DNA of 64,000 nt from JAFDZO01 sp044226845 (GCA_044226845.1 JBGAGG010000005.1:1-64000), one strand, 5' to 3'; counted from the stretch's first letter, positions 47,616 to 57,001 are shown. Notes: a model not told the origin generated them from the letters alone. Program-made: numbers and translations.

Positions 47616-47855
47616 TGAGAGTTTTTGTTTGGTTTTTAAAATGGTAGAAAAAATTTTAGAAATTAAAATAAACGTTAATTAATAATTATTTCTCCATTAA
47701 AGAAAAGAATAACCGGGATAATCGGTTATCGTCCTTGATTAGGAAGCCTTGATGTGAAAAGAGGCCGGGATATAAATAGAATTAATTTGTTTGATGAATA
47801 TTAATAGAAATACCTTTAAAAAAGATGCATAAAAAAATATCAATTCATATTACTA

Positions 47856-48407
47856 TTAAATTGAGTTACTATTTTTAACAAGTGTTATAAATTCCTCAAT
47901 AAATTTTACAAAGTCATTTTTTGTGTTTATATCAGTAATCTCACCACTCTCATTTATTTTTCCTTTTATGCCGTGTATAAGTAGTGTTGTATCTTCGGTA
48001 AAATTTGCCATGACAGTTTTCATTATCAGTTTAAGCTCTTCATGACCTTTTGCTCCGTGGGCAGATGCTGTTATTAATCCGGTCGGCTTGTCCGAAAAAA
48101 CTGTTGTAGCAACACACCACTCGATTGCATTTTTTAATCCGCTTGGTATACTGAAAACATATTCAGGTGTGCAAATAAGTAATCCGTCTGCATTTGCTAA
48201 GCTGTTCCTGAAATCAGATATTACTTCAGGCGGATTTTCAGAGGATAGTTCCGGATCAAAGTGCGGAAGTGTCTTTAAGTCACTAAAAATCGTAACATCA
48301 AAAACATCTTTTGTTAAGCTTACAAAAGCATCAACCAACTTTTGATTAGCAGAATTCCGGCTTGCGCTTCCTATGATTGCAAACAAATTAAACTTTTTAT
48401 CCATCAT
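47856..48407 (-). CDS. NADPH-dependent FMN reductase family protein
   Basis: Flavodoxin-like reductase. The FMN phosphate loop is IIGSASRNSANQKL, and the middle motif LLICTPEYVFSIPSGLKNAIEWC is typical of the family. I use the ATG at 48407 (next ATG at 48404), because the family's first strand (FNLFAIIGS) starts here. An upstream ATG at 48461 adds a hydrophobic leader unlike the family and lies within the terminator hairpin region. About 183 residues. Probably reduces quinone or chromate-like acceptors, unproven. Confidence 0.85.
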   Translation of the reverse strand: MMDKKFNLFAIIGSASRNSANQKLVDAFVSLTKDVFDVTIFSDLKTLPHFDPELSSENPPEVISDFRNSLANADGLLICTPEYVFSIPSGLKNAIEWCVATTVFSDKPTGLITASAHGAKGHEELKLIMKTVMANFTEDTTLLIHGIKGKINESGEITDINTKNDFVKFIEEFITLVKNSNSI

Positions 48408-48445
48408 ACAAAAAATAAATAAATCAATTTTCAATTTATACAAAT

Positions 48446-48473
48446 AAAAAAGGCGGTTCATGACCGCCTTTTA
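48446..48473 (-). terminator. Hairpin terminator of the SDR gene
   Basis: AGGCGGT (48451-48457), loop TCATG, ACCGCCT (48463-48469), with A-run on the left and T-run on the right. It is 27 bases after the SDR stop on the minus strand. It would also work in the other direction. Confidence 0.85.
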
Positions 48474-48499
48474 ATTTCACTTCCTATTTTAATTTGATT

Positions 48500-49252
48500 T
48501 TATTGCGCTAAATATCCGCCATCAACAGGATAATAAGAGCCTGTTACGAATGATGCCTTTGAAGAACTCAGCCATAGAACTAATTCAGCAACTTCGTTTA
48601 CATCTCCTAATCTGTTCATGGAGTGTAATCCCGCTAAAGCCGAAATTGTTTTTTCATCGAGTGTATCTGTAATCAATGGTGTTTGAATGTAGCCCGGCCC
48701 GACGGCATTTACACGTACATTCAGCTCACCATATTCCAGTGCGGCAGTTTTTGTAAGCCCGACTACTCCATGCTTTGCTGCTACATATCCGCTAAGTCCT
48801 TTTGTTCCTACCTGTCCGAGTATAGAAGATATATTTACAATGCTTCCGCCTCCGCTTGCTAGCATTGCGGGAATTTGAAAATGCATTCCGTAAAATACCC
48901 CTGATAAATTTATTCCGATTATATTATTCCATCCTTCAATAGGATACTCTGCTACAGGAAACATATCTCCACCTATACCTGCATTATTGCATGCTATGTG
49001 CAGCGCTCCATAATGTTTCATTGCCTCCTTAACAAGATTCTCCTGGTCCTTCGGATTTGATGTATCCGCTTTGAAAAAAACAGCTGTTCCTTTTTTTGAA
49101 ATAATTTCTTCCGTTACATCTTTACCTGACTTTTCATTTATATCAGATACTACTACTTTTGCACCCTGTGATGCAAACAATAATGCAATTGCTTTACCAA
49201 TACCCGAGCCCGCGCCGGTTACGATTGCTACTTTGTTATCTAACATTTTCAT
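48500..49252 (-). CDS. Short-chain dehydrogenase/reductase
   Basis: A 250-residue classical SDR. The cofactor motif TGAGSGIG is at residues 12-19, with NNAG at 89-92, catalytic Ser in NISS (about 142) and YVAAK (Tyr156, Lys160). The Asp37 in VVVSDIN after the second strand suggests NAD preference. Substrate unknown. Single transcript with a terminator behind. Confidence 0.92.
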   Translation of the reverse strand: MKMLDNKVAIVTGAGSGIGKAIALLFASQGAKVVVSDINEKSGKDVTEEIISKKGTAVFFKADTSNPKDQENLVKEAMKHYGALHIACNNAGIGGDMFPVAEYPIEGWNNIIGINLSGVFYGMHFQIPAMLASGGGSIVNISSILGQVGTKGLSGYVAAKHGVVGLTKTAALEYGELNVRVNAVGPGYIQTPLITDTLDEKTISALAGLHSMNRLGDVNEVAELVLWLSSSKASFVTGSYYPVDGGYLAQ

Positions 49253-49399
49253 AATTTTTATTCGGTAAGATTTATTGCGTTTTCTGAGAAGTGGTATCGA
49301 GATTGGTTGCGGCCATAACCCCTGTAAAACAAGTCATGCTGCCGAAACCAAAACGATTAGCATGCTGTTTTGCTGCTTATGTAGAATTGAAAATAAAAT

Positions 49400-49424
49400 C
49401 CGGCGGAGAGGAGAACTCCGCCGG
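49400..49424 (-). terminator. Terminator after the first propeller-like T9SS protein
   Basis: CCGGCGGAG (49400-49408), 7-base loop, CTCCGCCGG (49416-49424). On the minus strand the stem is followed by a T-rich stretch (complement of 49389-49399). 24 bases after the gene stop. Confidence 0.85.
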
Positions 49425-49448
49425 GTAAAGAATGTTTCTTAAGGATAT

Positions 49449-51155
49449 TTACTTTACTAATAACATTTGTTTTGTAGATGTAAAACTTCCTGCTTCTAAT
49501 TTATAGAAGTAAACACCGGATGCAAATGCAGTTGCATTCCATTCTATATTATAATTTCCCGCATTCTGTGTTTGATTAACTAAAACATTTACAACATGCC
49601 CGAGAGCATCGTAAATACTCAGCTTCACAACTGCATTTTGCGGAATTGTATAATTAATTTTTGTTGAAGGATTAAAAGGATTAGGGTAGTTCTGCGATAG
49701 CGTAAAATCAACCGGTGTAGTTATTCCACCGTTATGCACTCCTACTAATCCGTTAATATCAAAACCTGTATTATAAATATCAAAGTTAGTACCGCTTCTG
49801 AAATCCTGCCATACTACAATTGCCCCCTGATTGCCGTTGCTGACAAGCTTTGGGTTCAACTGGTCGTTACCGACTGCACAGATTTCAAATCCTGTTGCTG
49901 CCCAGTTTAATGCTGCATTAGATGCAATTCTCTGTGCGTATATATCAGCATTGCCTGCATTACGATGATCTTCCCATACTATATATGCTCCGTTATTTCC
50001 GTCGCTTACAAGCTGTGATTTTATCTGGTCGCCGCCGGCTGTACAGATTATAACACCTGTAGCTGTCCATTGAACTGCGCCTGTAGAATTTACTCTCTGT
50101 GCATAAATATCTGATGTAATTCCTGTGCGCTTATCGCTCCATGATATTATTCCTCCGCCAAGACCGTCGCTTACTATCTTCGGGTCTATCTGGTCATATG
50201 CAACATTGTTGTTCATAACAACTCCGTCAACTGCCCATACAATTCCGCCTGCCGGTCCTACTCTCTGCGCATAAATATTATAATCTGTTGTACTTCTGAA
50301 ATCGTACCATACAACTATTACACCTGCTGCTCCGTCGCTGCAAAGGTCGGGTTTGCGCTGGTCTGTTGCCATTGTGCATGTTGCTACGCCGTTAGTTGTC
50401 CATTGCGGCGCTCCGCCTGCGCTTATTCTTTGTGTATAAATATCATAGTTTCCTGCTCTGTTATCTGACCATGTTACAAATGCTCCGCCGGCTCCGTCAT
50501 TAACAACTGAAGGACCGTTTTGCTCGGCTGCCTGGTTGCAAACGCTTACTCCGTTAGCTACCCATAACATTGCGCCTAAATTATTAACACGCTGCGCGTA
50601 AACATCTGCAAAGCCGTTATTGCTTCTGTAATCCTGCCATGTTAAAATTGCACCGCCAACACCGTCTGTAATCATTGAAATTGTATTCTGGTCGAACACA
50701 ACTGCGCAAACGGGAACACCATTTAATGCCCATTGGACCGTACCTGAAGAATTTACTCTTTGCGCATAAATATCTGCCGTGGCGCTTCCGCGATACGACT
50801 GCCATGAAATAATTGCACCGCCGATTCCGTCGCTTACTACTATGGGATTGTAATTGCTATCCTGTGTGCAGATTGCAATTCCGTTTACTGTCCATAGTGC
50901 ATTACCTGATGCATTCATTCTTTGTGCATAGATTTCAAATTTACCATTCTTTTTATCTTGCCATGCAATAATGGAACCCCCGCTGCCGTCAGTTGCCATT
51001 GAAGGATTTATCTGATTGCCTGTTGCTGTACTTACGGGTCCTGTTGCCTGTGAAAAAGCTGTTACCGGTAATACTAAAAGTAATGCCATTATAAAACTGT
51101 ATAAGCCTGTCTCTCGGCTTACAAATTTTATCAAATTTGTTAAATGTGTTTTCAT
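49449..51155 (-). CDS. T9SS-secreted eight-repeat propeller-like protein
   Basis: A 568-residue secreted protein. After an N-terminal signal region (GLYSFIMALLLVLPVTAFSQ) come eight repeats of about 53 residues, each with DGxGGAIxxWQDxR, then DIYAQRVNxxG, then WxxNGVxxC, then DQ. This looks like an eight-bladed propeller or repeated strand sheet. A C-terminal type IX sorting domain starts at NYPNPFNPSTKINY and ends with YFYKLEAGSFTSTKQMLLVK. Closely related to the upstream neighbour at 51296-53272, so one arose by tandem duplication. Ligand unknown. Confidence 0.88.
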   Translation of the reverse strand: MKTHLTNLIKFVSRETGLYSFIMALLLVLPVTAFSQATGPVSTATGNQINPSMATDGSGGSIIAWQDKKNGKFEIYAQRMNASGNALWTVNGIAICTQDSNYNPIVVSDGIGGAIISWQSYRGSATADIYAQRVNSSGTVQWALNGVPVCAVVFDQNTISMITDGVGGAILTWQDYRSNNGFADVYAQRVNNLGAMLWVANGVSVCNQAAEQNGPSVVNDGAGGAFVTWSDNRAGNYDIYTQRISAGGAPQWTTNGVATCTMATDQRKPDLCSDGAAGVIVVWYDFRSTTDYNIYAQRVGPAGGIVWAVDGVVMNNNVAYDQIDPKIVSDGLGGGIISWSDKRTGITSDIYAQRVNSTGAVQWTATGVIICTAGGDQIKSQLVSDGNNGAYIVWEDHRNAGNADIYAQRIASNAALNWAATGFEICAVGNDQLNPKLVSNGNQGAIVVWQDFRSGTNFDIYNTGFDINGLVGVHNGGITTPVDFTLSQNYPNPFNPSTKINYTIPQNAVVKLSIYDALGHVVNVLVNQTQNAGNYNIEWNATAFASGVYFYKLEAGSFTSTKQMLLVK

Positions 51156-51295
51156 TGTATTTTTTTAAACTTTAAATTACTTGGGAAAAATAAATTTCAA
51201 ATTAATTTTAGTAACAAAACGAGTATTCTACATTTCATTGAATACCGGTTTACGGTTCAACTGTGTATAACATGATTTAAAAATATCTTATGATT

Positions 51296-53272
51296 TTATT
51301 TCACAACCATAAGTTTTTTAGTCATTGTGAATTTTTCGTTGCCGTCTGTTGTAATTGTGTAGAAATACAGACCGCTTGAAATTCCTGAAGCATCAAATTG
51401 TACAGTGTAAAATCCTGCTGTTCGTGTTTCATTTACAAGTGTTTTTACTTCACGTCCGACCATATCAAATACAGTTATATTAACCATTGCATCAATGGGT
51501 ATTTCAAAATTTATCTGAGTAACAGGATTAAACGGGTTAGGATAATTCTGAGAGAGATTAAATTTGGAAGGAGTTCCGATTTCAACAAGACTTGTTAGAT
51601 TGTGATACTCATAGTTGCCGTTATAATCAATTTGTTTTAATCTGTAATTGTATTTACCGGTCTGTAAGTTCTTATCCTGGAAGTTATACTCCGATAAAGT
51701 GTTAACTGTTCCATTTCCCGATGCGAAACCAATTTTTATCCAGTTGTCATTTGTGCTTTTTCTTTCAATATCAAAACCTGTGTTATTTAATTCTGAAACA
51801 GTTACCCATTTCATCTTCACATCTCTGCCGTTTACTAACGATGAGAAAGATGCAAGCTCAACCGGAAGCGCAGTATTGAATCCGTATGTAACTATATCAA
51901 AATCATTTCCTCCACGGAAATCCTGCCAGACAACAAATGCTCCCTGATTGCCATTGCTGACTATCGAAGGATTTAGCTGGTCATAATTTGCATCACTTAC
52001 TGCAACTCCGTTAGCAGACCAGTTCAAGGCAGCATTAGAACCTATTCTTTGAACATAGATATCTGCATTACCTGCGTTTCTATGATCTTCCCATGTAATA
52101 TACGCCCCGTTATTGCCATCGCTTACAAGCTGTGATTTTATCTGGTCATTTACTGCTGTACAGATAGTAACACCTGTTGCAGTCCATTGTACTGCTCCTG
52201 TGGAACTACAACGCTGTGCATATATATCAGCAAGAACACCTGTTCTGTAATCTGTCCATGAAATAATTGCTCCGCCAAGTTCATCACTGATGATTTGCGG
52301 TTCAGTCTGAGCATAAGCGACATTGTTGTTCATAACTATACCGTCAACAGTCCATACTATTCCGCCTGCAGGTCCCTGTCTTTGAGCATAAATATTAAAA
52401 TCTGTTGTGCTTCTGAAATCTGACCATGCAATTATTACTCCTGCTGCACCGTCGCTGCAAATAGCGGGTGTTAGCTGGTCTGATGCTGAAGTACAAGTTG
52501 CTACACCGTTAGTAGTCCATTGCGGTGCGCCGCCTGCGCTTATTCTTTGTGTATAAATATCATAATCTCCTGCTCTGTTATCTGACCATGTGACATATGC
52601 TCCGCCTGTTCCATCGCTAACAAGCTTTGGTGCGCCCTGCTCTGCTGCCTGATTACAAACGCTTACTCCGTTTGCTACCCATAACATTGCACCTGAAGGA
52701 CTTACTCTTTGCGCATAAATATCGGCAAGACCGATATTACTTCTGTAATCTCTCCATGTTAATATTGCTCCGCCATTATCATCGTTAACCATTGTAATTG
52801 TATTCTGGTCGAATACAACTACGCATAAAGCAACTCCGTTTGCTGTCCATTGAACAACTCCGTTTGAGTCAATACGCTGTGCATAAATATCTGCAGTCGC
52901 GCTGCCTCTGTAAGACTGCCATGTTATTATCGCTCCGCCTATACCGTCATAGGTAATAGCCGGATTATAATTGCTGTCCTGTACGCAGATAGGAACACCG
53001 TTAGGTGTCCAAACTGCATTACCTGCGGCATTTACTCTTTGAGCATATATCTCATATTTACCGTTTCTGAAGTCCTGCCATGTTACAATGGCTCCGCCGC
53101 TGCTATCCGTAGTAGATGCAGGGTTTATCTGGTTGTTTACTGCATTACTTACAACGCCTTCCTGAGAATAAACCGATACAGGAAGTATAAAAAGTACTGC
53201 CAAAATTATAGTATAAAGCAGCCCTATTCTGCTTGTAAATTGTGTTGAGTTTGAAGTATTATTATTTTTCAT
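51296..53272 (-). CDS. T9SS-secreted eight-repeat propeller-like protein, paralogue
   Basis: A 658-residue secreted protein, start chosen at the ATG 53272 (MKNNNTSNS) instead of 53320, because the signal peptide (YTIILAVLFILPVSVYSQ) follows at normal distance. It carries eight repeats like those of the neighbour (GIGGAIITWQSYRGSATADI and so on). It differs by an extra 90-residue beta domain (VELASFSSLVNGRDVKMKWV ... FDIERKSTND) placed before the sorting domain NYPNPFNPVTQINF. That domain is common in proteins carrying such tails. Same strand as its paralogue, 140 bases upstream of it, no terminator seen between them. Confidence 0.88.
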   Translation of the reverse strand: MKNNNTSNSTQFTSRIGLLYTIILAVLFILPVSVYSQEGVVSNAVNNQINPASTTDSSGGAIVTWQDFRNGKYEIYAQRVNAAGNAVWTPNGVPICVQDSNYNPAITYDGIGGAIITWQSYRGSATADIYAQRIDSNGVVQWTANGVALCVVVFDQNTITMVNDDNGGAILTWRDYRSNIGLADIYAQRVSPSGAMLWVANGVSVCNQAAEQGAPKLVSDGTGGAYVTWSDNRAGDYDIYTQRISAGGAPQWTTNGVATCTSASDQLTPAICSDGAAGVIIAWSDFRSTTDFNIYAQRQGPAGGIVWTVDGIVMNNNVAYAQTEPQIISDELGGAIISWTDYRTGVLADIYAQRCSSTGAVQWTATGVTICTAVNDQIKSQLVSDGNNGAYITWEDHRNAGNADIYVQRIGSNAALNWSANGVAVSDANYDQLNPSIVSNGNQGAFVVWQDFRGGNDFDIVTYGFNTALPVELASFSSLVNGRDVKMKWVTVSELNNTGFDIERKSTNDNWIKIGFASGNGTVNTLSEYNFQDKNLQTGKYNYRLKQIDYNGNYEYHNLTSLVEIGTPSKFNLSQNYPNPFNPVTQINFEIPIDAMVNITVFDMVGREVKTLVNETRTAGFYTVQFDASGISSGLYFYTITTDGNEKFTMTKKLMVVK

Positions 53273-53370
53273 TATCTCTGATTGGAGTTCATAATATTTG
53301 AATGTGTTAACAATTAACACATCATTAGCGCCTTTTCAGTGTATAGTATTCATTGCATTAAATTTAAAAA

Positions 53371-53400
53371 AGGCCTCCCGAATGAACGGGAGACCTTTTT
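53371..53400 (-). terminator. Terminator of the 53433 barrel gene
   Basis: AGGCCTCCCG (53371-53380) pairs with CGGGAGACCT (53387-53396) with one mismatch, loop AATGAA, A-run on the left and T-run on the right. On the minus strand it lies 37 bases after the barrel stop. Confidence 0.8.
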
Positions 53401-53432
53401 GTTGACGATATATCCTATTACATCGATTGGAA

Positions 53433-54038
53433 TTACAATTTAAAGGAAAGACCCAATAATGCACTTAAGAATGTATTTGAGCCGTCTTTATTAAACACGT
53501 AATGAAGTTTTGTTTTCATCATTAAATCCATTGAATCACTCAAAGGAAGTACAACTCCTGGACCTGTATTAACACCAAAGTTTGTTGTTGATGTACCTGG
53601 AACTGTAACAATCGGAGCTGTTGTTGTTGTATAATCTTTAGTTGCGAATATATAAGCTCCTACTCCTGCTTCAAGAAAAAACTTTGCTTTTACGTTAGCA
53701 CTTGAAAGTACATATCTCGGACCAGCAGTAATTGCAATAAAGCTTGCGCTAGGAGAAGGTGTTTCAGGTTTTATCGGCATATCAAAATATGTTCCGTTTA
53801 AAAAGAATGATACTTCTCTATTTATTTTTAGATTGATATCTAATCCAACATTAAAACTCGATTTGTAGTAATTTCCCAAGTCTGCCATTGGGAACTGAAT
53901 TCCGACAAACGGAGCAATTGAAACTGCGGGATATTCCGCAATCATAGATTTTTTGACTGTTTGAGCTTGTGATACATTAGACGTAATAATCGCTAACATT
54001 ATTAAGGCAAACATCATTTTGTAGATTTTTGTAAACAT
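53433..54038 (-). CDS. Outer-membrane beta-barrel protein
   Basis: A 201-residue protein with a signal peptide (about 1-25, ending SQAQ) followed by barrel-like strands, e.g. SFFLNGTYFDMPI, AKFFLEAGVGAYIFATK, FGVNTGPGVVLPL, and the C-terminal strand FLSALLGLSFKL. The same small porin-like type as the gene at 47082, though they share little sequence by eye. A palindrome lies between the promoter-like sequence and the ATG. Terminator at 53371-53396. Confidence 0.82.
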   Translation of the reverse strand: MFTKIYKMMFALIMLAIITSNVSQAQTVKKSMIAEYPAVSIAPFVGIQFPMADLGNYYKSSFNVGLDINLKINREVSFFLNGTYFDMPIKPETPSPSASFIAITAGPRYVLSSANVKAKFFLEAGVGAYIFATKDYTTTTAPIVTVPGTSTTNFGVNTGPGVVLPLSDSMDLMMKTKLHYVFNKDGSNTFLSALLGLSFKL

Positions 54039-54057
54039 TTTGTTATTCCTTTCGTTT

Positions 54058-54077
54058 TGTAACCAATATTGGTTACA
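54058..54077. promoter_or_regulatory. Perfect 20-bp palindrome near the start of transcription
   Basis: A perfect 20-bp palindrome with half-site TGTAACCAAT, starting 20 bases upstream of the barrel ATG. It immediately follows the promoter-like sequence at 54081-54111, so it would overlap the expected transcript start. Either a repressor operator or a short 5' hairpin. Confidence 0.65.
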
Positions 54078-54080
54078 TAT

Positions 54081-54111
54081 CTAAACTAAGCTATTTGCAT
54101 GAGAACACCAA
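54081..54111 (-). promoter_or_regulatory. Bacteroidota-like promoter of the 53433 barrel gene
   Basis: On the minus strand TTG (54111-54109), 20 bases, TAGTTTAG (54088-54081), which is one base off TAnnTTTG. Located 43 bases upstream of the barrel ATG. Confidence 0.5.
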
Positions 54112-54191
54112 TCGGGCAAGTGGCTGAAAAAGGAACTACATCCAATGGACTACAAATAATTAATCACGAATTCGAAAGATGTTTTGAGGGA

Positions 54192-54860
54192 TTAATGATG
54201 CTCTTTGATTTTATGAGCGTGCGCTGCTATCTGCACTCTGGAGCGGAGAGCCATTTTTTCCAGTATATTATGGACATGGCTTTTGATTGTGAATGGTGAA
54301 AGATGAAGGGCTTTACCTATCTCTTTATTAGAGAGTCCGTCAGCAATCAGTTCAACTACCTGACGTTCCCGTTTAGTCATTTTAATAAGGTGTTTCAGGG
54401 TCGGACTTTTAAATGTACTTATTGCCCTCTCTATAATCTGGTTAAATAATGTATCAGTCATATTAGGCGGCAGAACTTTTTTACCGGATGCTACATCATG
54501 GATTGTTTTTAAAAACTCATTCACTTTGGCGTCTTTAAGTATAAATCCTGATGCGCCGGCTTTTACATAATCGATTATATCATCTTCGACAGGCATTAAA
54601 TCCATTACTATTATTTTTACATCCGATGATTTGTGTCTGATGAGTTTTACTGCGTGAAGGCTATTGCGGCTTCTTAATCCCAGATCAATTAATACAACGC
54701 TTGGGTTAAGCTCTTCTATTTTTGAAAGTGATTTCTCTGTATCTCCGAACGAACCTACAACTTTCATATCGGCGCGTTCATTTATCATTGAAGTTATTCC
54801 CTGCCTCAGCAGACGGTTATCTTCGATGATCATTACATTAATTTTTGTTATCTGTTTCAT
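54192..54860 (-). CDS. LuxR/NarL-type response regulator
   Basis: A 222-residue two-domain regulator. The receiver has the acidic pair IIEDN, the phospho-Asp59 in VVLIDLGLRSRNS, and Lys in FILKDAKV. The DNA-binding domain is the LuxR HTH (MTKRERQVVELIADGLSNKE IGKALHLSPFTIKSH). One of three tandem copies: close paralogue of 55605-56315, with a broken copy between. A partner kinase is not adjacent. It lies downstream of both other copies on the same strand. Confidence 0.92.
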   Translation of the reverse strand: MKQITKINVMIIEDNRLLRQGITSMINERADMKVVGSFGDTEKSLSKIEELNPSVVLIDLGLRSRNSLHAVKLIRHKSSDVKIIVMDLMPVEDDIIDYVKAGASGFILKDAKVNEFLKTIHDVASGKKVLPPNMTDTLFNQIIERAISTFKSPTLKHLIKMTKRERQVVELIADGLSNKEIGKALHLSPFTIKSHVHNILEKMALRSRVQIAAHAHKIKEHH

Positions 54861-55026
54861 TTACATCAATTTCTTATAATTAATACATAGCAATACAGCT
54901 GATAATACACCTGTATCAAACGCAATTTAACTCTTAAGATTCCTTCTTTTATAAGGTCGTCAAACGCACAGCAAAGAGTAAGGGGATAAGAAGTCTTGTC
55001 CTGTGATGCCGTTTTCTTCTTATAAC

Positions 55027-55454
55027 TTACAAATTTGAATGTAGCGCAACCTTTTGAAAAATATCGTGTACGTGATTTTTTAATTTGAAAGCAGATAAAT
55101 GCATCACCCTGCTTATTTCTTTGTTCGACATACCCTCTGCAATGTGGCCGATTACTCTGCGTTCAAGCTTTGTCATCTTTACGGATTTTAATTCTTCTGT
55201 TTGCTGTATCACTGTTTCTGTGCTTTTAATTTTTTTATATATTGTAAATTCTTCTCTGAGGCAGGGAATCACCTCTTTTCCCGATGCTACAGATGCGATG
55301 GCATTTAAGAAATCTTCAATCTTACAATCCTTAAGTATAAAGCCCATAGCGCCCGCTTCAATAAATTCACTAATTTTTTTTTCTATATACATAATATCGG
55401 TTACTATAGTTTTATATCAGCTGAACATTGTCACTGGGGAACTGTTGTTTTCAT
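55027..55454 (-). pseudogene. Decayed LuxR-type response regulator copy
   Basis: Remnant of a third tandem regulator. The minus-strand ATG at 55454 starts MKTTV like the neighbour's MKTVKK, but a stop follows two codons later. Sequence matching the receiver's phospho-Asp region is missing, and homology resumes at about 55420 (KTIVTDIMYIEKKISEFIEA, cf. KIIVMDLMPIEN in the neighbour). It continues through AGAMGFILKDCKIEDF and a LuxR-like HTH (MTKLERRVIGHIAEGMSNKE ISRVMHLSAFKLKNH), then stops early after ALHSNL, where the intact copies continue with RVQIA. So the receiver is mostly deleted and the tail is cut. The helix-turn-helix part could still be translated from 55392. Confidence 0.75.
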
Positions 55455-55579
55455 TTCTTGTAAATTTCGCTGTGAAAATTATTTATATTAAAATCAATTT
55501 TTAAACTTAAAAATAATTATATCTACTAAATTAATCAGACTGGATTTATCGGGCAATTACCCTGTTGGCTGAAAAATGG

Positions 55580-55599
55580 ATTAGTCCAATAGGACTAAT
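55580..55599 (-). terminator. Hairpin after the 55605 regulator
   Basis: ATTAGTCC (55580-55587), loop AATA, GGACTAAT (55592-55599), 6 bases after the stop, followed on the minus strand by a T-rich stretch. A degenerate related sequence lies in the corresponding flank of the 54192 regulator (around 54112-54158), as expected if the flank was duplicated with the gene. Confidence 0.6.
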
Positions 55600-55604
55600 A
55601 AAAT

Positions 55605-56315
55605 TCAAGAGTTGCTTTCTGAAGTCTTCGGGTTGGTTTCTTTAAATTCCTTGCTTGTATGCGCATAAGTTGCTATCTGCACTCTGGAGTGCAATGCCAT
55701 TTTTTCAAGTATATTATGTACGTGGCTTTTTACAGTGAAGGGTGATAAGTGAAGCAGTTTTCCTATTTCTTTATTTGCAAGGCCGTCTGCGATAAGCTCT
55801 ATCACTTGTCTTTCGCGTTTTGTCATTTTAACTGCCTGCTCAAGGTCAGATGTAGCTGTACCGTTTACAGCTCTGTCTATTATCTGATTGAAGAGCGAAC
55901 CTGTCATATGTGTGGGCAGAACTTTTTCACCGGCCGCAACAGAAGTAATAGTTTTGATGAACTCATTAACCTTTGCATCTTTCAGTATAAATCCCGATGC
56001 TCCTGCTTTTACAAAATCAAGAATATCGTTTTCAATCGGCATTAAGTCCATTACGATTATTTTGATCTTGTCTGATCTTTGCTTGATAGATTTTACTACA
56101 CGAAGGCTGTTCTGACTGCGAAGGCCGAGGTCGATCAATACTATGTCGGGTTTAAGCTCAAAAATTTTTACAATTGCATTTTCTCTTTCGCTGAATGCTC
56201 CGCTAACTTTTAGATCGGGCTGCTCGTTTATTAAGCTCGTAATTCCTTCCCGGAGAAGACGATTATCTTCAATTATTACAACGCTTATTTTATTAATTTT
56301 TTTAACTGTCTTCAT
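55605..56315 (-). CDS. LuxR/NarL-type response regulator
   Basis: A 236-residue regulator. It has the acidic pair IIEDN, phospho-Asp62 in VLIDLGLRSQNS, receiver Lys in FILKDAKV, and LuxR HTH MTKRERQVIELIADGLANKE IGKLLHLSPFTVKSH. The sequence is highly similar to 54192-54860, so the array arose by tandem duplication. The first gene of the array on its strand. No kinase partner nearby, but the hybrid kinase at 19.3 kb also lacks a dedicated regulator. Confidence 0.92.
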   Translation of the reverse strand: MKTVKKINKISVVIIEDNRLLREGITSLINEQPDLKVSGAFSERENAIVKIFELKPDIVLIDLGLRSQNSLRVVKSIKQRSDKIKIIVMDLMPIENDILDFVKAGASGFILKDAKVNEFIKTITSVAAGEKVLPTHMTGSLFNQIIDRAVNGTATSDLEQAVKMTKRERQVIELIADGLANKEIGKLLHLSPFTVKSHVHNILEKMALHSRVQIATYAHTSKEFKETNPKTSESNS

Positions 56316-56560
56316 ATTACATTCTTCATTTAATAATACTCATCAGGGAGGCAAATATGATATCTTCTGATCCGGGGAAAAGTAAGTACTTCAATGTAAG
56401 TAAAATTACTGAGAGTTGTAAGTGTATTGTAATTTATAATAATAGATACTTACCTTAAAAGTGAAGGGGGCTCTTTTTGCAGCAAGCAATAAGAGCCTTA
56501 AACTGAGGATTTAATACGCAGCTTTTACTTCGCGGACAGGCATTAAAAAATATTGGGAAT

Positions 56561-56794
56561 TTAGAAAAATAATTTTGTATCAGTTGCTTTATCTTTACTC
56601 ATTTCCAGAGAGATCTCTTTCGCTGTTAACGTATCCAGTTCAAGGCATTCAGAGCATATATCCTTTAACGGAACAGGGCTTGTAGAAATCATATACTCTA
56701 CATGCTCAGAATTCGGGTAACTAGTACAGTCCTTTCTGCTATGCCATACTTCCTGCAATGTATTCCGTGCGTAAGTTCCATATATCTTATTCAT
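56561..56794 (-). CDS. Small hypothetical protein
   Basis: About 77 residues from ATG 56794 (MNKIYGTYARNTL). An upstream ATG at 56899 would add residues with no obvious sense. Two cysteine pairs are possible (DCTSYP, CSECLE). The sequence has no family I recognise. It is isolated, between asnA's terminator and the response-regulator array, with no clear promoter, and could be spurious. Confidence 0.4.
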   Translation of the reverse strand: MNKIYGTYARNTLQEVWHSRKDCTSYPNSEHVEYMISTSPVPLKDICSECLELDTLTAKEISLEMSKDKATDTKLFF

Positions 56795-56980
56795 GGCGAG
56801 AACGATAAATTTTTTATGAAAGGAAAAAAAACATCTTTCATAAGGGGATTTGTGGTTAATTAAACTTATACTATTTACAATAAGAGTACAATTAATCATT
56901 GGATTGAATTAAGAATTAATCCGAATGGATTAGTTTATTCGGGGAGGGAAGTATCTTTTAATTAACTAATAATAATAAAA

Positions 56981-57001
56981 AAGGCGGCTCGTCGCCGCCT
57001 T
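56981..57001 (-). terminator. Rho-independent terminator of asnA
   Basis: AAGGCGGC (56981-56988), loop TCGTC, GCCGCCTT (56994-57001). A run of A to the left gives a T-run on the minus strand. 48 bases after the asnA stop. Confidence 0.88.

Noticed and set aside
47709..47729. ATAACCG/CGGTTAT inverted repeat as terminator
   Set aside because: It is over 120 bases from the nearest gene end and lacks a T-run, so I did not call it a terminator.
48408..48461. FMN reductase start at 48461
   Set aside because: Adds a hydrophobic leader that the cytoplasmic family lacks and overlaps the SDR terminator.
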